Shown here in pieces: positions 33,019 to 42,627 of a DNA stretch of 64,000 nt. Each line of letters opens with the position of its first letter. Position 1 is the stretch's first letter. Location: contig NZ_CP146606.1 in the NCBI RefSeq assembly GCF_032842945.2, positions 434,001 to 498,000 on the forward strand, written 5' to 3'. The position numbers and the translations under genes were made by a program. The stretch is from Roseovarius sp. W115. Its GTDB lineage: Bacteria; Pseudomonadota; Alphaproteobacteria; Rhodobacterales; Rhodobacteraceae. The notes beneath the pieces are model-generated. The model saw nothing but the letters and a program-made list of their open reading frames with translations. It did no database searches and was not told the origin of the DNA.

Positions 33019-34589
33019 TCAGTGCGCCTCCTCTTGCTTGGGTTTACTCAGTTTGCCGGGCGTGTCCAGAACAGTCGAGAAATAGCGCTGCGGCGCGAAA
33101 AGCTGCGCCGAAGTGGCGCTCATATAGGCGTGGACTGGTCCGGAGAAGACCGTGTAGCTGATCAGCAAAGCCAAGAGACCGCCAACAGCCACATAAGACA
33201 GGGTTGCAGGGGCTTCTGCCTGAGGCGCGATTTCTTCGTCTTCGTTGTCTTCCAAGGGTTCAGGCGCGACACTTTTTGCTTTCCAGAACACCATGCTTCC
33301 GGCGCGGGCAAACCCAACAATGCTGATAAGACTACCTGTCAGGACGACAACCCAAACCCATACACCACTTGCAGACGTGTAAGAGGCGTCGAGGATCAAG
33401 AGTTTGCCCAAGAACCCTGACAATGGCGGCAACCCGGCCATCGCGATCGCTGCCACAAAAAAGAGACCTGAGATCAAGGCCGCACCGGCCACGGGGGCAA
33501 AAGCGTCAGGTTCAGGTGCTCACGGCTGCTGCGCACAAGGTCTACGATCAGGAACAAAGCCGCACCCGCCAGCGTGGAATGCACAATGTAGTAAAGTGCC
33601 GCTGCGATGCTTTCGGCCGTGAAAAGCGATATGGCGACCATGACCATACCCATGGAGCCGATAACCGAGAACGTGACCAGCCGGTCCAGTTTTTTGGCCG
33701 CCAGGACGCCAGCCATGCCAATGGCCAGCGAAATGAGCGCTGCCGGCAAAAGCCAATCACTGTGAAGCCCGGCTGTCACCTCAAGATCAGGTGGGAAGAT
33801 GATCGTGTAGACGCGGATAATCGCGTAAGCGCCCACTTTGGTCATGATCGCAAAGAGCGCCGCCACCGGCGCAGGCGCTTCGGCATAGCTTGAGGGTAGC
33901 CAGAAGTGAAGCGGGACAAGTGCCGCTTTGATGGCAAAGACGAGCAAAAGCAGAACCGCCGCAACGCGGATACCAACGGTTTCCTCGGCGTCGATCAAGG
34001 TCACCCTCTGGGCCAAATCGGCCATGTTGAGGGTTCCGGTCTCAGCATAGATGGACCCAAGTGCGAAGAGAAAGAGCGTCGAGCCGAGCAGGTTGAAGAG
34101 CACGTATTGCACGCCCGCGCGCAGCCTTTCCCGCCCTCCGGCATGGATCATCAGGCCATAGGATGCGATCAGCAGAACCTCAAAAAACACAAAGAGGTTG
34201 AAAAGGTCTCCGGTCAGAAACGCGCCCATTATGCCCATCAACTGAAATTGAAAGAGCGCGTGGAAATGGCGTCCACGTTCGTCCCAACCAGATGCCATCG
34301 AATAGAGCAGCACAAAGAAGGCCAACACCGCCGTCAGCAGGACCATCAGCGTTGAAAGCCGGTCACCCACAACCACAATACCAAAAGGCGCGGCCCAATC
34401 GCCAAGCTGATAGAGGGTCACCGTGCCATCAGACGCCTGCCAGGCAAGCCCTGCTGCAATGGCGATCAGGGCTACGACACCGGCCATGGAGAACACGCGT
34501 TGAATCTGAATGTGATAGCGTGCGGCCAGAACGATGAAAGGCGCGAGAATGGCCGGAAGGATGATTGGCGCGAGGATCCAGTGTGTCAT
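33019..34589 (-). CDS. mrpD: Na+/H+ antiporter subunit MrpD, frameshifted
   Basis: The first frame from ATG 34589 encodes about 360 residues of an NADH-dehydrogenase ND2/5-like antiporter subunit (QLMGIMGAFLTGDLFNLFVF, AVLLLLVFAIKAALVPLHFW, PSSYAEAPAPVAALFAIMTK). It then drifts into LLPPWPVRP and stops. The other frame carries VAGAALISGLFFVAAIAMAG and LPPLSGFLGKLLILDASY to 33019. One extra base in the G5 run at 33493-33497 would join them as TLLPPVAGAALISG, giving about 523 residues, normal for MrpD. It overlaps mrpC by ATGA. Since MrpD is essential to the complex and all other subunits are intact, a sequencing error is as likely as a real mutation. Confidence 0.88.
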
Positions 34590-34948
34590 GCCACGTCCTC
34601 CTCGGCTTCAGCCTGAGCCTCGGGATCGGTAGGATCATTCACCTTGTCATCTGCCGAGCTGAGATACGCACCGAGTGCGATCATCACGACCACGGCGGTC
34701 ATGCCAAATGAAATCACGATCGCGGTCAGAACCAGCGCCTGCGGCAGCGGATCCGTATAGGTCTCGACCCCGTCAACAAGGATGGGCGGCGCTCCAATAA
34801 CCAATCGGCCAGACGCGAACAAAAAGACATTCACTGCATATGTCAGAAGCGACATGCCCAGGATCACCGGGAATGTCCGCAAACGCAGCACCAGATAGAT
34901 GCCAGCCGCGGTGAGAATGCCAATGGCGGAGGCGACAAGAAACTCCAT
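34586..34948 (-). CDS. mrpC: Na+/H+ antiporter subunit MrpC
   Basis: This subunit has 120 residues from ATG 34948, two bases after the mrpA stop region (TGACATG). It is NuoK-like, with three helices (MEFLVASAIGILTAAGIYLV, VILGMSLLTYAVNVFLFASG, LVLTAIVISFGMTAVVVMIA). The C-terminal tail is acidic. It is normal in length and coupled to mrpD by ATGA. Confidence 0.92.
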   Translation of the reverse strand: MEFLVASAIGILTAAGIYLVLRLRTFPVILGMSLLTYAVNVFLFASGRLVIGAPPILVDGVETYTDPLPQALVLTAIVISFGMTAVVVMIALGAYLSSADDKVNDPTDPEAQAEAEEDVA

Positions 34949-34949
34949 G

Positions 34950-37832
34950 TCAGGTGGCCTCCGTCGCTTGCGTCGTCGTGTCGGTGTCTGGTGGATCGTC
35001 ACGCGACGGGTCGATATCCATCGGATGCGCATCATCCACCGCATCCTGACGGCGCGCGAGGCGTGAGAAACTTTCCAGAGACAGCATCACGGCCCCGACC
35101 ACGGCAAGAAACACGCCAAGGTCAAAGAGCGCCGCTGTGGCCAATTCAAACTCCTGGAAAGGTGGGATGCGAACGTAGGTGAAGTCCGATGTCAGGAATG
35201 GTTTGCTGACGAACCATGATCCAATTCCCGTCAGCCCGGCGATCAGAACACCTGCTCCGATGATGCCATGGTACGGGTAGCGCATACGCGCCGCGGTCCA
35301 GGAAAAGCCGCTGGCCATATACTGCATGACCACGCCAATTGACACGATCAGGCCCGCAATGAACCCGCCGCCCGGCTCATTGTGCCCGCGCAGGAAGATG
35401 TAAAAGCCCACCATCAGGACCACTGGCATCATCACTCGCGTGAGAACAACCATCATGATCGGATGGCGGCTGCCCGATTGCGGCTGATCCGGCACGCGGT
35501 TGAGCAAACGCGCGCGCACCGTGCTGGACAGAAGAGTTTCTGTGAGCGCGTAAATCAGCAGGGCCGCGATGCCCAGAACGATGATTTCACCATAGGTGTC
35601 AAAGCCCCGGAAATCGACAAGGATGACGTTGACCACATTCGTCCCGCCACCGCCTTTGTAGGAGTTGGCCAGGTGAAATTCCGAGATTGGGGTCGTGACC
35701 GCATCGCGCAGCAGATAGTGCATCGACAGTCCCATTGTTGCGAGACCACCGGCAATAGCGACTGCAATGTCGCGTGTGCGGCGCAGCGCCGAGCTTTCTA
35801 CCGGGGTTACGTTGGGCAGGAAATTGAGGGCAAGAAGCAGCAGAATAATCGTCACCACTTCGACAGTGATCTGGGTCATGGCCAGGTCAGGCGCGCTGAA
35901 GAATACAAAGCCGACCGACACCATCAGCCCAACAATCCCGATCAGCACCAGGGACAAGAGGCGGTTGCGGTGCAATGTCGCCAGGCCGCAGGTCGCCGCG
36001 ACAAGCATCACCCATCCTGCCAAAGCCACAGGGCTGACTGGCTGCATGACGCGCGTGGCCTCGCCAACCGTGCCGGTGCGCCAAGCATAATACCCGGCGA
36101 CCACAATGGCGAGCGACGCAAACGCCGCGTAGCGCGAGAATGATCCATTGTGCAGACGCAGGATGATCGCCTGTGCAAAGCCTACGATGGCTTCCACGAG
36201 CCCTTCGAAAATCACCTTCGCCTCGGGACGCGGCGCTGCGTCCCAGGCGCGCATCAAGGGTTTGAACATGGCCAGGACAATCAGACCCCCCACAACTGCG
36301 GCAACCGACATGAAAAGCGCAGGCACAAGGCCGTGCCAGATCTTGATGTATTTAATCGGTATTTCGGCCGTGCCGCCCAGCACGGCCTCGGTAACAAAGA
36401 ACACCGCAGGCTGCGCCAGGAAGGGGGCAACACCGATGACAACCACCAGAACCACGAGGATTGCCGGAGGTAGCCACATACCAGGGCCCGGATCATGCGG
36501 GTGTGCGGGATAATCGTCGCGCACCGGGCCCAGGAACGTGTGCCCGATGAAGCGGAAGCAGTAGGCGGCTGAGAAGAGTGAGCCGATGGTGGCCAGAACA
36601 GGCACCAACCACGGAATCCCAAAGAGCGTTGTGTGCGTTGCCTCTTCGAGCATCATCTCCTTTGACAAAAAGCCGTTGAGGAAGGGAATACCCGCCATGG
36701 ACAGGGCAGCAATGGTTGCAATGACAAATGTCACAGGCATGAGCTTGGCCAACCCACCCAGCCTTGGAATATCGCGGGTCTTTGCCTCGTGGTCGACAAT
36801 ACCCGCAGACATAAAGAGCGCGGCCTTGAACGTCGCGTGGTTGAGAATGTGGAACACCGCCGCCAAAGCGCCAAAGGCCGTACCTGTGCCCAAAAGCATG
36901 GTGATGAGGCCCAGATGGCTTACCGTTGAGAACGCCAATAGCGCCTTGAGATCATGTTTGAAGAGCGCAATGACCGCGCCCAATACCATCGTGATCAAAC
37001 CGGCGGTGGTGACAATCATCACCCATTCCGGCGTGCCTGACAAAGCAGGCCACATACGGGCCATCAGGAAGATCCCTGCCTTCACCATCGTGGCCGAATG
37101 CAGATAGGCCGAGACAGGTGTTGGCGCGGCCATCGCGTGCGGCAGCCAGAAGTGGAACGGGAACTGCGCCGACTTGGTGAAACAGCCCAGCAGGATCAGG
37201 ATCAGAGCCGGAACATAGTGCGGCGAGGCCTGGATCAACTCGCGGTTTTGCAGGATCACACTGAAGTCATAGCTGCCCACAATATTGCCCAGAATGAGCA
37301 TGCCCGCGATCATCGCCAAACCGCCCATACCGGTCACGGCCAGCGCCATGCGCGCGCCTTGCCGGCCCTCGGGCAGATGTTTCCAATACCCGATCAACAG
37401 GAAGGAAGAGAGGGATGTCAGTTCCCAGAAAACCAGCAAAAGCAGGATGTTGTCAGAGAGCGTGATCCCCACCATCGCGCCCTGAAAAAGCAGCAAATAG
37501 GTGAAAAACTCACCCATATTGTCGTCGCGCGACAGGTAGTAGCGCGCATATGTGATGATAAGAAGGCCGATGCCAAGGATCAAAAAGGCAAAGAAAAAGC
37601 CCAGGCCATCAAGCATCAGGTTGAAATTCAAACCCAAAGCCGGAAGCCAGTCGACCCTCGCCTGCACAACCTCGCCTGCCATGATGGCCGGTAAATTGGT
37701 CAGAAGCCCGATAAAGGCCGCCAAAGAGACAATGAATGTCACGCCTGCACAGGCCTGACGTCCGGCGCTGTTCATCAGCCCCGGAAGGAGCGCGCCTAAA
37801 AAGGGTAGTGCAACAACGAGGAAGAGAGACAC
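34950..37832 (-). CDS. mrpA: Na+/H+ antiporter subunits MrpA and MrpB fused
   Basis: This protein has about 960 residues. The GTG at 37832 (VSLFLVVALPFLGALLPGLM) is the best start because an upstream in-frame extension lacks protein character. The N-terminal two thirds are the ND5-like MrpA antiporter core (LLLVFWELTSLSSFLLIGYW, CFTKSAQFPFHFWLPHAMAA, HNEPGGGF region downstream). The C-terminal part, from about residue 800, is a MrpB domain (VMMPVVLMVGFYIFLRGHNE, GGGFIAGLIVSIGVVMQYMA). The A-B fusion is the group 2 (Pha-like) arrangement known in alphaproteobacteria. It is the first gene of the mrp operon. Confidence 0.92.
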   Translation of the reverse strand: MSLFLVVALPFLGALLPGLMNSAGRQACAGVTFIVSLAAFIGLLTNLPAIMAGEVVQARVDWLPALGLNFNLMLDGLGFFFAFLILGIGLLIITYARYYLSRDDNMGEFFTYLLLFQGAMVGITLSDNILLLLVFWELTSLSSFLLIGYWKHLPEGRQGARMALAVTGMGGLAMIAGMLILGNIVGSYDFSVILQNRELIQASPHYVPALILILLGCFTKSAQFPFHFWLPHAMAAPTPVSAYLHSATMVKAGIFLMARMWPALSGTPEWVMIVTTAGLITMVLGAVIALFKHDLKALLAFSTVSHLGLITMLLGTGTAFGALAAVFHILNHATFKAALFMSAGIVDHEAKTRDIPRLGGLAKLMPVTFVIATIAALSMAGIPFLNGFLSKEMMLEEATHTTLFGIPWLVPVLATIGSLFSAAYCFRFIGHTFLGPVRDDYPAHPHDPGPGMWLPPAILVVLVVVIGVAPFLAQPAVFFVTEAVLGGTAEIPIKYIKIWHGLVPALFMSVAAVVGGLIVLAMFKPLMRAWDAAPRPEAKVIFEGLVEAIVGFAQAIILRLHNGSFSRYAAFASLAIVVAGYYAWRTGTVGEATRVMQPVSPVALAGWVMLVAATCGLATLHRNRLLSLVLIGIVGLMVSVGFVFFSAPDLAMTQITVEVVTIILLLLALNFLPNVTPVESSALRRTRDIAVAIAGGLATMGLSMHYLLRDAVTTPISEFHLANSYKGGGGTNVVNVILVDFRGFDTYGEIIVLGIAALLIYALTETLLSSTVRARLLNRVPDQPQSGSRHPIMMVVLTRVMMPVVLMVGFYIFLRGHNEPGGGFIAGLIVSIGVVMQYMASGFSWTAARMRYPYHGIIGAGVLIAGLTGIGSWFVSKPFLTSDFTYVRIPPFQEFELATAALFDLGVFLAVVGAVMLSLESFSRLARRQDAVDDAHPMDIDPSRDDPPDTDTTTQATEAT

Positions 37833-37999
37833 GGACGTTCCTGATCTGAGTTTTAATGTATGTAACCGCCAAGCAGCGCCTTGTATATGGCCCAATAATT
37901 CCCGAAGAAAAGACTCGGGATCGGGCAAAAAGACACAGGTGAAACGGTTTTGCATCACCTTCATCAATCTTTTAAGGCTTCTGGCCGTTCAGGTGCGTT

Positions 38000-39265
38000 C
38001 TAACGTCGCAAACCGGGCGTGAACCGTTCGGGGGCGTAGGGCGCCAAGTCTATGTTTGGCGATTTTCCGGAAATGAGCTGAGATAAGATTTGCCCTGTTT
38101 TGGGACCTCCCGTCAGGCCGACATGGTCGTGACCGAACCCAGCGTAGGCCCCCTGAACACCCGGAATCGCGCCAATGAAAGGAATCGAGTCTCGCATGGC
38201 CGGGCGGTGCCCCATCCATTCTGTGGTGTCTTGCCATGTCAGCTCGGGAATTGCGCGCCGCAGGTATTCAAGAAACAACCGGTATGGCGCCCGGGATGGC
38301 ACCGCATCAAAGCCGCCATATCCAACCATGCCCGCCAGTCGCAAGCGACCGTCCATAGGGGTAATCACGAATTTGCCTGCCGCCAGCATGACCGGCGAAC
38401 GCGGCACCAGCGACGGCTCCCAAAGCTCCATGTGAAAACCGCTCTCTGGATGCAATGGGACCTTGAGACCAAGCTGTTCTACGAGGGTTTTGGACCAGGC
38501 GCCAGCCGCCAGAACCACTGTGTCGCATCGCAGTGTCTCGCCTCCGGCTCGCACACCAGTGACACGTCCGTTGTCGCGCACCACATCCGTGACATCCGCC
38601 TTCAGGATGCGCGTCCCTTGGGTTTCTGCAAATCGCGCCAGAGCTTTGACATACGCGCCCGGATCGGTGATCCGCCCATGGTTTTTCAAAATGGCAGCAT
38701 AGCCCACCAGATCGGAATAAATCGGATCATAGGCGCGAAACTGATCCCCGGTCAGTTCATCCCACTCAAACCCTTGCTCACTGCGCACGGACCAAGCCAG
38801 CTGATCGGCCATGTATCCAGATTTCGTTTGATATCCAAAGACATAGTCAGTGGGAACAATAAACTCTTCAGCGCCTGTTCCGTTCGACATTGCCTGATGA
38901 TCCGCCAGACTGTCGCCAATGATGGGTTGAATATCCTGAGCGCGCTGACGTGCGGCGGGCTCGTTGGCGTAGCGCAAATAGGGCAAGATCCATGGCAGCA
39001 GTTTGGGCAGGTGCGCCCAACGCAGGAACAGCGGCTCGTTCCGTTTGAACAGCATGCGTGGCACTTTCCCCAGCAGCCCGGGCATGGGCACCGGAAGCGT
39101 CGCGGCCGAGGCCAGAAGCCCGGCATTGCCAAAGCTCGTTCCTTCGCCGGGACCGTTCTTGTCGATCAGAACAACGTCATGCCCTTCCCGCAAAAGCCAG
39201 ATGGCCGTGGACACGCCCACGATACCTGCGCCAATGATTGCGACACTCTTTTTGTCATTCTCCAT
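38000..39265 (-). CDS. FAD-dependent D-amino-acid dehydrogenase (DadA)-like oxidoreductase
   Basis: This enzyme has 421 residues from ATG 39265 (MENDKKSVAIIGAGIVGVST); an ATG four codons upstream is possible. It has the dinucleotide-binding GAGIVGVSTAIWLLREG and the DAO-family features GTSFGNAGLLAS, VVLAAGAWSKTLV and the C-terminal GFGHDHVGLTGGPKTG. It would deaminate a D-amino acid or demethylate an N-methylated amino acid. It lies just downstream of the GlxA-type carnitine regulator gene on the same strand (33-bp gap), so it may be cotranscribed with it. A role in glycine betaine breakdown is possible but unproven. Confidence 0.85.
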   Translation of the reverse strand: MENDKKSVAIIGAGIVGVSTAIWLLREGHDVVLIDKNGPGEGTSFGNAGLLASAATLPVPMPGLLGKVPRMLFKRNEPLFLRWAHLPKLLPWILPYLRYANEPAARQRAQDIQPIIGDSLADHQAMSNGTGAEEFIVPTDYVFGYQTKSGYMADQLAWSVRSEQGFEWDELTGDQFRAYDPIYSDLVGYAAILKNHGRITDPGAYVKALARFAETQGTRILKADVTDVVRDNGRVTGVRAGGETLRCDTVVLAAGAWSKTLVEQLGLKVPLHPESGFHMELWEPSLVPRSPVMLAAGKFVITPMDGRLRLAGMVGYGGFDAVPSRAPYRLFLEYLRRAIPELTWQDTTEWMGHRPAMRDSIPFIGAIPGVQGAYAGFGHDHVGLTGGPKTGQILSQLISGKSPNIDLAPYAPERFTPGLRR

Positions 39266-39298
39266 GACGGCGAACACTGTGTGGCGGCGTGACCTGTG

Positions 39299-40255
39299 TC
39301 AACCACGTCGTAGCGCGCGTGGTGTCGCGCCGTAATGCTGTCTGATGGCGCGCGTGAGCGCCGATGGGGAATCATAGCCACAGCGCACGGCAATCTCGGC
39401 GATGCTGATCGGGCTGTCTTCGATCAGTTTGCGCGCCGCGGCCAGCCGTAAGTGACGATAGACCTTGCCCGGAGGTGCGCCCAGGCGTGCACGAAACCGG
39501 CGGTCCAGAGTACGCGACTGGCAGGACAGTATCTGAGCCAATTGCGTCAGCGACAGCGGCTTTTCCACGCTGTCCCGCATCAGTTGCAGGGCACGCTGCA
39601 CAAGCGGGTCAGATAGCTTTGAGGATTTCGACTGATCCACCGGTGGATCGCCGTGCATAAACAAAGCCTCAACCTCGAGCCGCGCAGCCATGCCAAGGTG
39701 ATCCGAAATCAAATCCAGCGTCAGATCCAATGCAGACATTGCGCCTGCGCACGTCACCACTGGACCATCGCGCACCAGGCGCGCCTGTTCGACATCTACT
39801 GCCAAAAACCGTTCGGTGAAGGAATCCAGCAGGTCCCAGTGCACTGTTGCGCGTCGCCCATCCAGAAGCCCTGCAGCCGCCAGAAGCCATGGACCCGCAT
39901 CAAGGCCCACAACCACTTTCGCCCGCCGTGCCATCTCGCGTATCAGGCGGCGTATTTGTGGTGTGTCATGGCGACTGTGGCCATAACTGGCCATGACAAA
40001 GAGGTAATCGGTTGACTGCAAGGCCGGTAGAGCCGCCTGTGCCAATACGTCCAGACCGCTGGAAGACTGGCAAGCAGAGCCATCAGGGCTGAAGATTGAC
40101 CAGTCGAACACCTGCCCTGTCCCTTGCATATTGGCCGCGCGCAGTGGTTCGATACAGTTGGCCAGACATAGGTTGGAGAACTGATCAAAGAGCAGCAGGC
40201 TGACCTTGATGGGGCGAGAAGATGAATTTGTCCATTCCGGCATGATTTTTGTCAT
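39299..40255 (-). CDS. GlxA-family AraC-type regulator, probably of carnitine catabolism (CdhR-like)
   Basis: This is a 318-residue protein. The N-terminal DJ-1/PfpI-like domain (about 15-195) includes LLLFDQFSNLCLANCIEPLR, VVGLDAGPWLLAAAGLLDGR and VTCAGAMSALDLTLDLI. The C-terminal AraC domain (about 215-315) includes LSLTQLAQILSCQSRTLDRR, GAPPGKVYRHLRL and IAEIAVRCGYDSPSALTRAI. This architecture is used by CdhR, GbdR and ArgR relatives that sense quaternary amines or amino acids. It is divergent from the carnitine-pathway gene at 40321 with a 65-bp spacer, the usual layout of cdhR. An alternative start is ATG 40243. Confidence 0.88.
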   Translation of the reverse strand: MTKIMPEWTNSSSRPIKVSLLLFDQFSNLCLANCIEPLRAANMQGTGQVFDWSIFSPDGSACQSSSGLDVLAQAALPALQSTDYLFVMASYGHSRHDTPQIRRLIREMARRAKVVVGLDAGPWLLAAAGLLDGRRATVHWDLLDSFTERFLAVDVEQARLVRDGPVVTCAGAMSALDLTLDLISDHLGMAARLEVEALFMHGDPPVDQSKSSKLSDPLVQRALQLMRDSVEKPLSLTQLAQILSCQSRTLDRRFRARLGAPPGKVYRHLRLAAARKLIEDSPISIAEIAVRCGYDSPSALTRAIRQHYGATPRALRRG

Positions 40256-40320
40256 TTAATGCAAATTCTTGACTCAGGCTAGCACGATACGCTTTCGCAA
40301 CAGATTTGGGAGGATCACAG

Positions 40321-41229
40321 ATGCCGCTTGCCATGAACCGCGAGGTTTTCATCACCTGTGCCGTCACGGGGGGCGGCGGTACACAAGATCGCAGCCCGCA
40401 TGTGCCGCGCAGCCCCAAGCAGATCGCCGACAGCGCTATCGCCGCGGCCAAAGCCGGGGCGGCGGTGGTGCATTGCCATGTGCGAGACCCCGAGACAGGC
40501 GTGGCGGCACGGGGTCTGAAGCTCTATCGCGAAGTGACAGACCGCATCAGGGACGCGGAAGTGGATGTCGTTTTGAACCTCACCGCAGGCATGGGCGGGG
40601 ACGTGATCTTTGGCAGTCCAGAAAACCCCCTGCCCCTCTCGGACACAACCGACATGGTGGGGGCCACGGAGCGCGTGGCGCATGTGGCGGAATGCCGGCC
40701 CGAGATTTGCACGCTGGATTGCGGCACGATGAACTTTGCCGAAGCCGATTACGTGATGACCAACACGCCCGGCATGCTGACCGCGATGGGCAAGATGATG
40801 ACCGAGCTTGGCGTGAAGCCAGAGATCGAGGCGTTTGACACAGGTCATTTATGGTATGCAAAACAACTTGTTAAGGACGGCATTCTCGACAACCCTGCTT
40901 TGGTTCAGCTCTGCATGGGAGTGCCCTGGGGTGCGCCGGATGACCTCAATACCTTCATGGCGATGGTGAATAACGTGCCGGAGGATTGGACCTTTTCGGC
41001 CTTCGGTCTGGGGCGCAACCAGATGCCTTATGTCGCCGCCGCTGTTTTGGCAGGAGGCAATGTAAGGGTCGGGTTGGAAGACAACCTGATGCTCGACAAG
41101 GGCGTGCTGGCCACCAATGAGCAACTGGTGGGACGCGCGGTGGAGTTAATCGAACGGCTTGGCGCGCGTGTGATCGGGCCTCAAGAGGTGCGGGACAAGC
41201 TTGGCCTGACCAAGCGCGCTCCGGTGTAA
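40321..41229 (+). CDS. BKACE-family beta-keto acid cleavage enzyme, probably 3-dehydrocarnitine:acetyl-CoA trimethylamine transferase
   Basis: This enzyme has 302 residues from ATG 40321, with GGGAGGA just upstream. BKACE (DUF849) features are FITCAVTGGGGTQDRSPHVP, the zinc-binding AAVVHCHVRDPETG (His51 and His53), GGDVIFG, CTLDCGTMNFAEAD, FDTGHLWYAKQLV, CMGVPWGAP and NVRVGLEDNLML. Family members condense a 3-oxo acid with acetyl-CoA. Next to carnitine dehydrogenase it would turn 3-dehydrocarnitine plus acetyl-CoA into betainyl-CoA and acetoacetate. It is the first plus-strand gene after the divergent regulator. Confidence 0.88.
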   Translation: MPLAMNREVFITCAVTGGGGTQDRSPHVPRSPKQIADSAIAAAKAGAAVVHCHVRDPETGVAARGLKLYREVTDRIRDAEVDVVLNLTAGMGGDVIFGSPENPLPLSDTTDMVGATERVAHVAECRPEICTLDCGTMNFAEADYVMTNTPGMLTAMGKMMTELGVKPEIEAFDTGHLWYAKQLVKDGILDNPALVQLCMGVPWGAPDDLNTFMAMVNNVPEDWTFSAFGLGRNQMPYVAAAVLAGGNVRVGLEDNLMLDKGVLATNEQLVGRAVELIERLGARVIGPQEVRDKLGLTKRAPV

Positions 41230-41238
41230 AGAATGCGC

Positions 41239-41282
41239 GTCGGTATCACGTCGGTATCACGTCGGTATTGCGTCGGTGTTTT
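41239..41282. repeat. Four tandem 11-bp direct repeats
   Basis: gtcggtatcac occurs at 41239-41249 and 41250-41260, then the variant gtcggtattgc at 41261-41271 and gtcggtgtttt at 41272-41282. The array fills half of the 80-bp gap between the BKACE and SDR genes. It may be slippage-prone or a protein-binding array; nothing in it decides. Confidence 0.9.
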
Positions 41283-41309
41283 CACTGACGCCGTCACTGG
41301 CCGCACCCT

Positions 41310-42071
41310 ATGACCCAGCGCGTGGTGATCACCGGCGGGGCGTCGGGCATCGGCAAGCGGCTGGCGGAACGGTTTGCCGAGACCGGCGCGCATGTTGCGG
41401 TCTGTGATGCGGATGCGCAGGCGGTAACTGAGATGGCTGAGGCGCATCCGGACATGATCGTGCGTCAGGCGGATGTGGCGGACGCCGCCCAGATGGAAGC
41501 GTTTTTGTCAGAGGTCGAAGCGGCCTTTGGCGGCGCAGATGTGGTCTGTGCCAATGCCGGCACCGGCGGGCCTGCGGGCCTGATCGAAGATTTGGACTAT
41601 CAGGCCTGGCAGGACTGTATCGCGGTGAACCTGCATGGCGCCTTCCTGACCTGTCGCTGGGCGGCGCGTGTGATGCGGGCGCAAGGTGACGGCTTGATTG
41701 TGATCACCACGTCAACCTCCGGGCAATGGGGGCACCCCTATCGCGCGCCCTATTCTTCGGCCAAATGGGCTTTGGTGGGCCTCACAAAGACACTGGCGAT
41801 GGAGCTTGGCCCCGCCGGGGTGCGCGTCAACGCCATTGCGCCGGGCGCCGTCGAAGGCGCGCGCATGGACCGCGTGGTTGCGATGGAAGCCAAGGCCAGT
41901 GGCAAGCCGGAGGCCGAGGTGCGCGCACAATATGTCAAAGGCGTGAGCCTGCGATCCTGGGTGAGTGCCGATGATCTGGCCAACACTGTTCTTTTCCTGG
42001 CCTCACCTGCGGCATCCAAGATTTCCGGTCAAGTTCTGAACATCGATGGACATACGGAGACGTTGGTGTGA
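41310..42071 (+). CDS. Short-chain dehydrogenase/reductase
   Basis: This 253-residue classical SDR has the cofactor motif TGGASGIG, CANAG, a catalytic Ser in VITTSTSGQWG and Tyr-Lys in YSSAKWALVG, and the ending SKISGQVLNIDGHTETLV. Asp after the second strand (VCDADAQAV) points to NAD rather than NADP. It follows the BKACE gene in the carnitine locus. A role on a hydroxy acid of the pathway is possible, but carnitine oxidation itself is covered by the dehydrogenase at 43176. Confidence 0.88.
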   Translation: MTQRVVITGGASGIGKRLAERFAETGAHVAVCDADAQAVTEMAEAHPDMIVRQADVADAAQMEAFLSEVEAAFGGADVVCANAGTGGPAGLIEDLDYQAWQDCIAVNLHGAFLTCRWAARVMRAQGDGLIVITTSTSGQWGHPYRAPYSSAKWALVGLTKTLAMELGPAGVRVNAIAPGAVEGARMDRVVAMEAKASGKPEAEVRAQYVKGVSLRSWVSADDLANTVLFLASPAASKISGQVLNIDGHTETLV

Positions 42072-42080
42072 TGGCGGGGT

Positions 42081-42548
42081 TTACGTACGTTCTATTCGAC
42101 ATTGAAAACAGTAATTCGACGCGCTGCGCACATCGACAAAGGCGATTGTCGGATCGGCCAACAGCTCACGCGCATACGCCGCGATCTTTGAGGTTTGGAC
42201 AACTTGACCCGTGCCATAAACAATCCGCTCATCCTTGGAATAACCACGCACCAGATAGCTCGGAGACACAAGGATCGTCGGCACTTTGTCTGACGGTGCC
42301 ATTGCCTTGCAATCAGCCGCACACAGAAAGATCGGTCCGGTCTCAGCATAAGGGTTTGACGTCTCGAAAGGCCGCCATGCGAGGATCAGATAGTCTTCTC
42401 CCGCTGGCGTTTCGCCCAGGCAATGCCGACAGGGATACGCCTCGCCGTCCGAGCAATGTGTCTCAATCGGGTTGTCATAGGCATCCAAACCGCTGGTCTT
42501 GGTTTGCGCAACCTGATGCAAGGGCAGTCCGACAAACTGAATATTCAT
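42081..42548 (-). CDS. DUF1203-family protein
   Basis: This protein has 155 residues from ATG 42548; the in-frame extension upstream overlaps the lipoprotein gene on the other strand and is rejected. It shows DUF1203 features: MNIQFVGLPLHQVAQ, the Cys-containing PCRHCLGETPAGEDYLILAW, GPIFLCAADC, YLVRGYSKDERIVYGTGQVV and the ending FVDVRSASNYCFQCRIER. The biochemical role of this family is unknown. It stands alone on the minus strand inside the plus-strand carnitine locus, tail to tail with the SDR gene. Confidence 0.85.
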   Translation of the reverse strand: MNIQFVGLPLHQVAQTKTSGLDAYDNPIETHCSDGEAYPCRHCLGETPAGEDYLILAWRPFETSNPYAETGPIFLCAADCKAMAPSDKVPTILVSPSYLVRGYSKDERIVYGTGQVVQTSKIAAYARELLADPTIAFVDVRSASNYCFQCRIERT

Positions 42549-42627
42549 GGTGTTGCTCCTTTTCTCAGGCAAGAATGGCCGCATCCCTACCAGCACTCGA
42601 CCCGGAAGATGCGCAAAGGAAAGGCCG

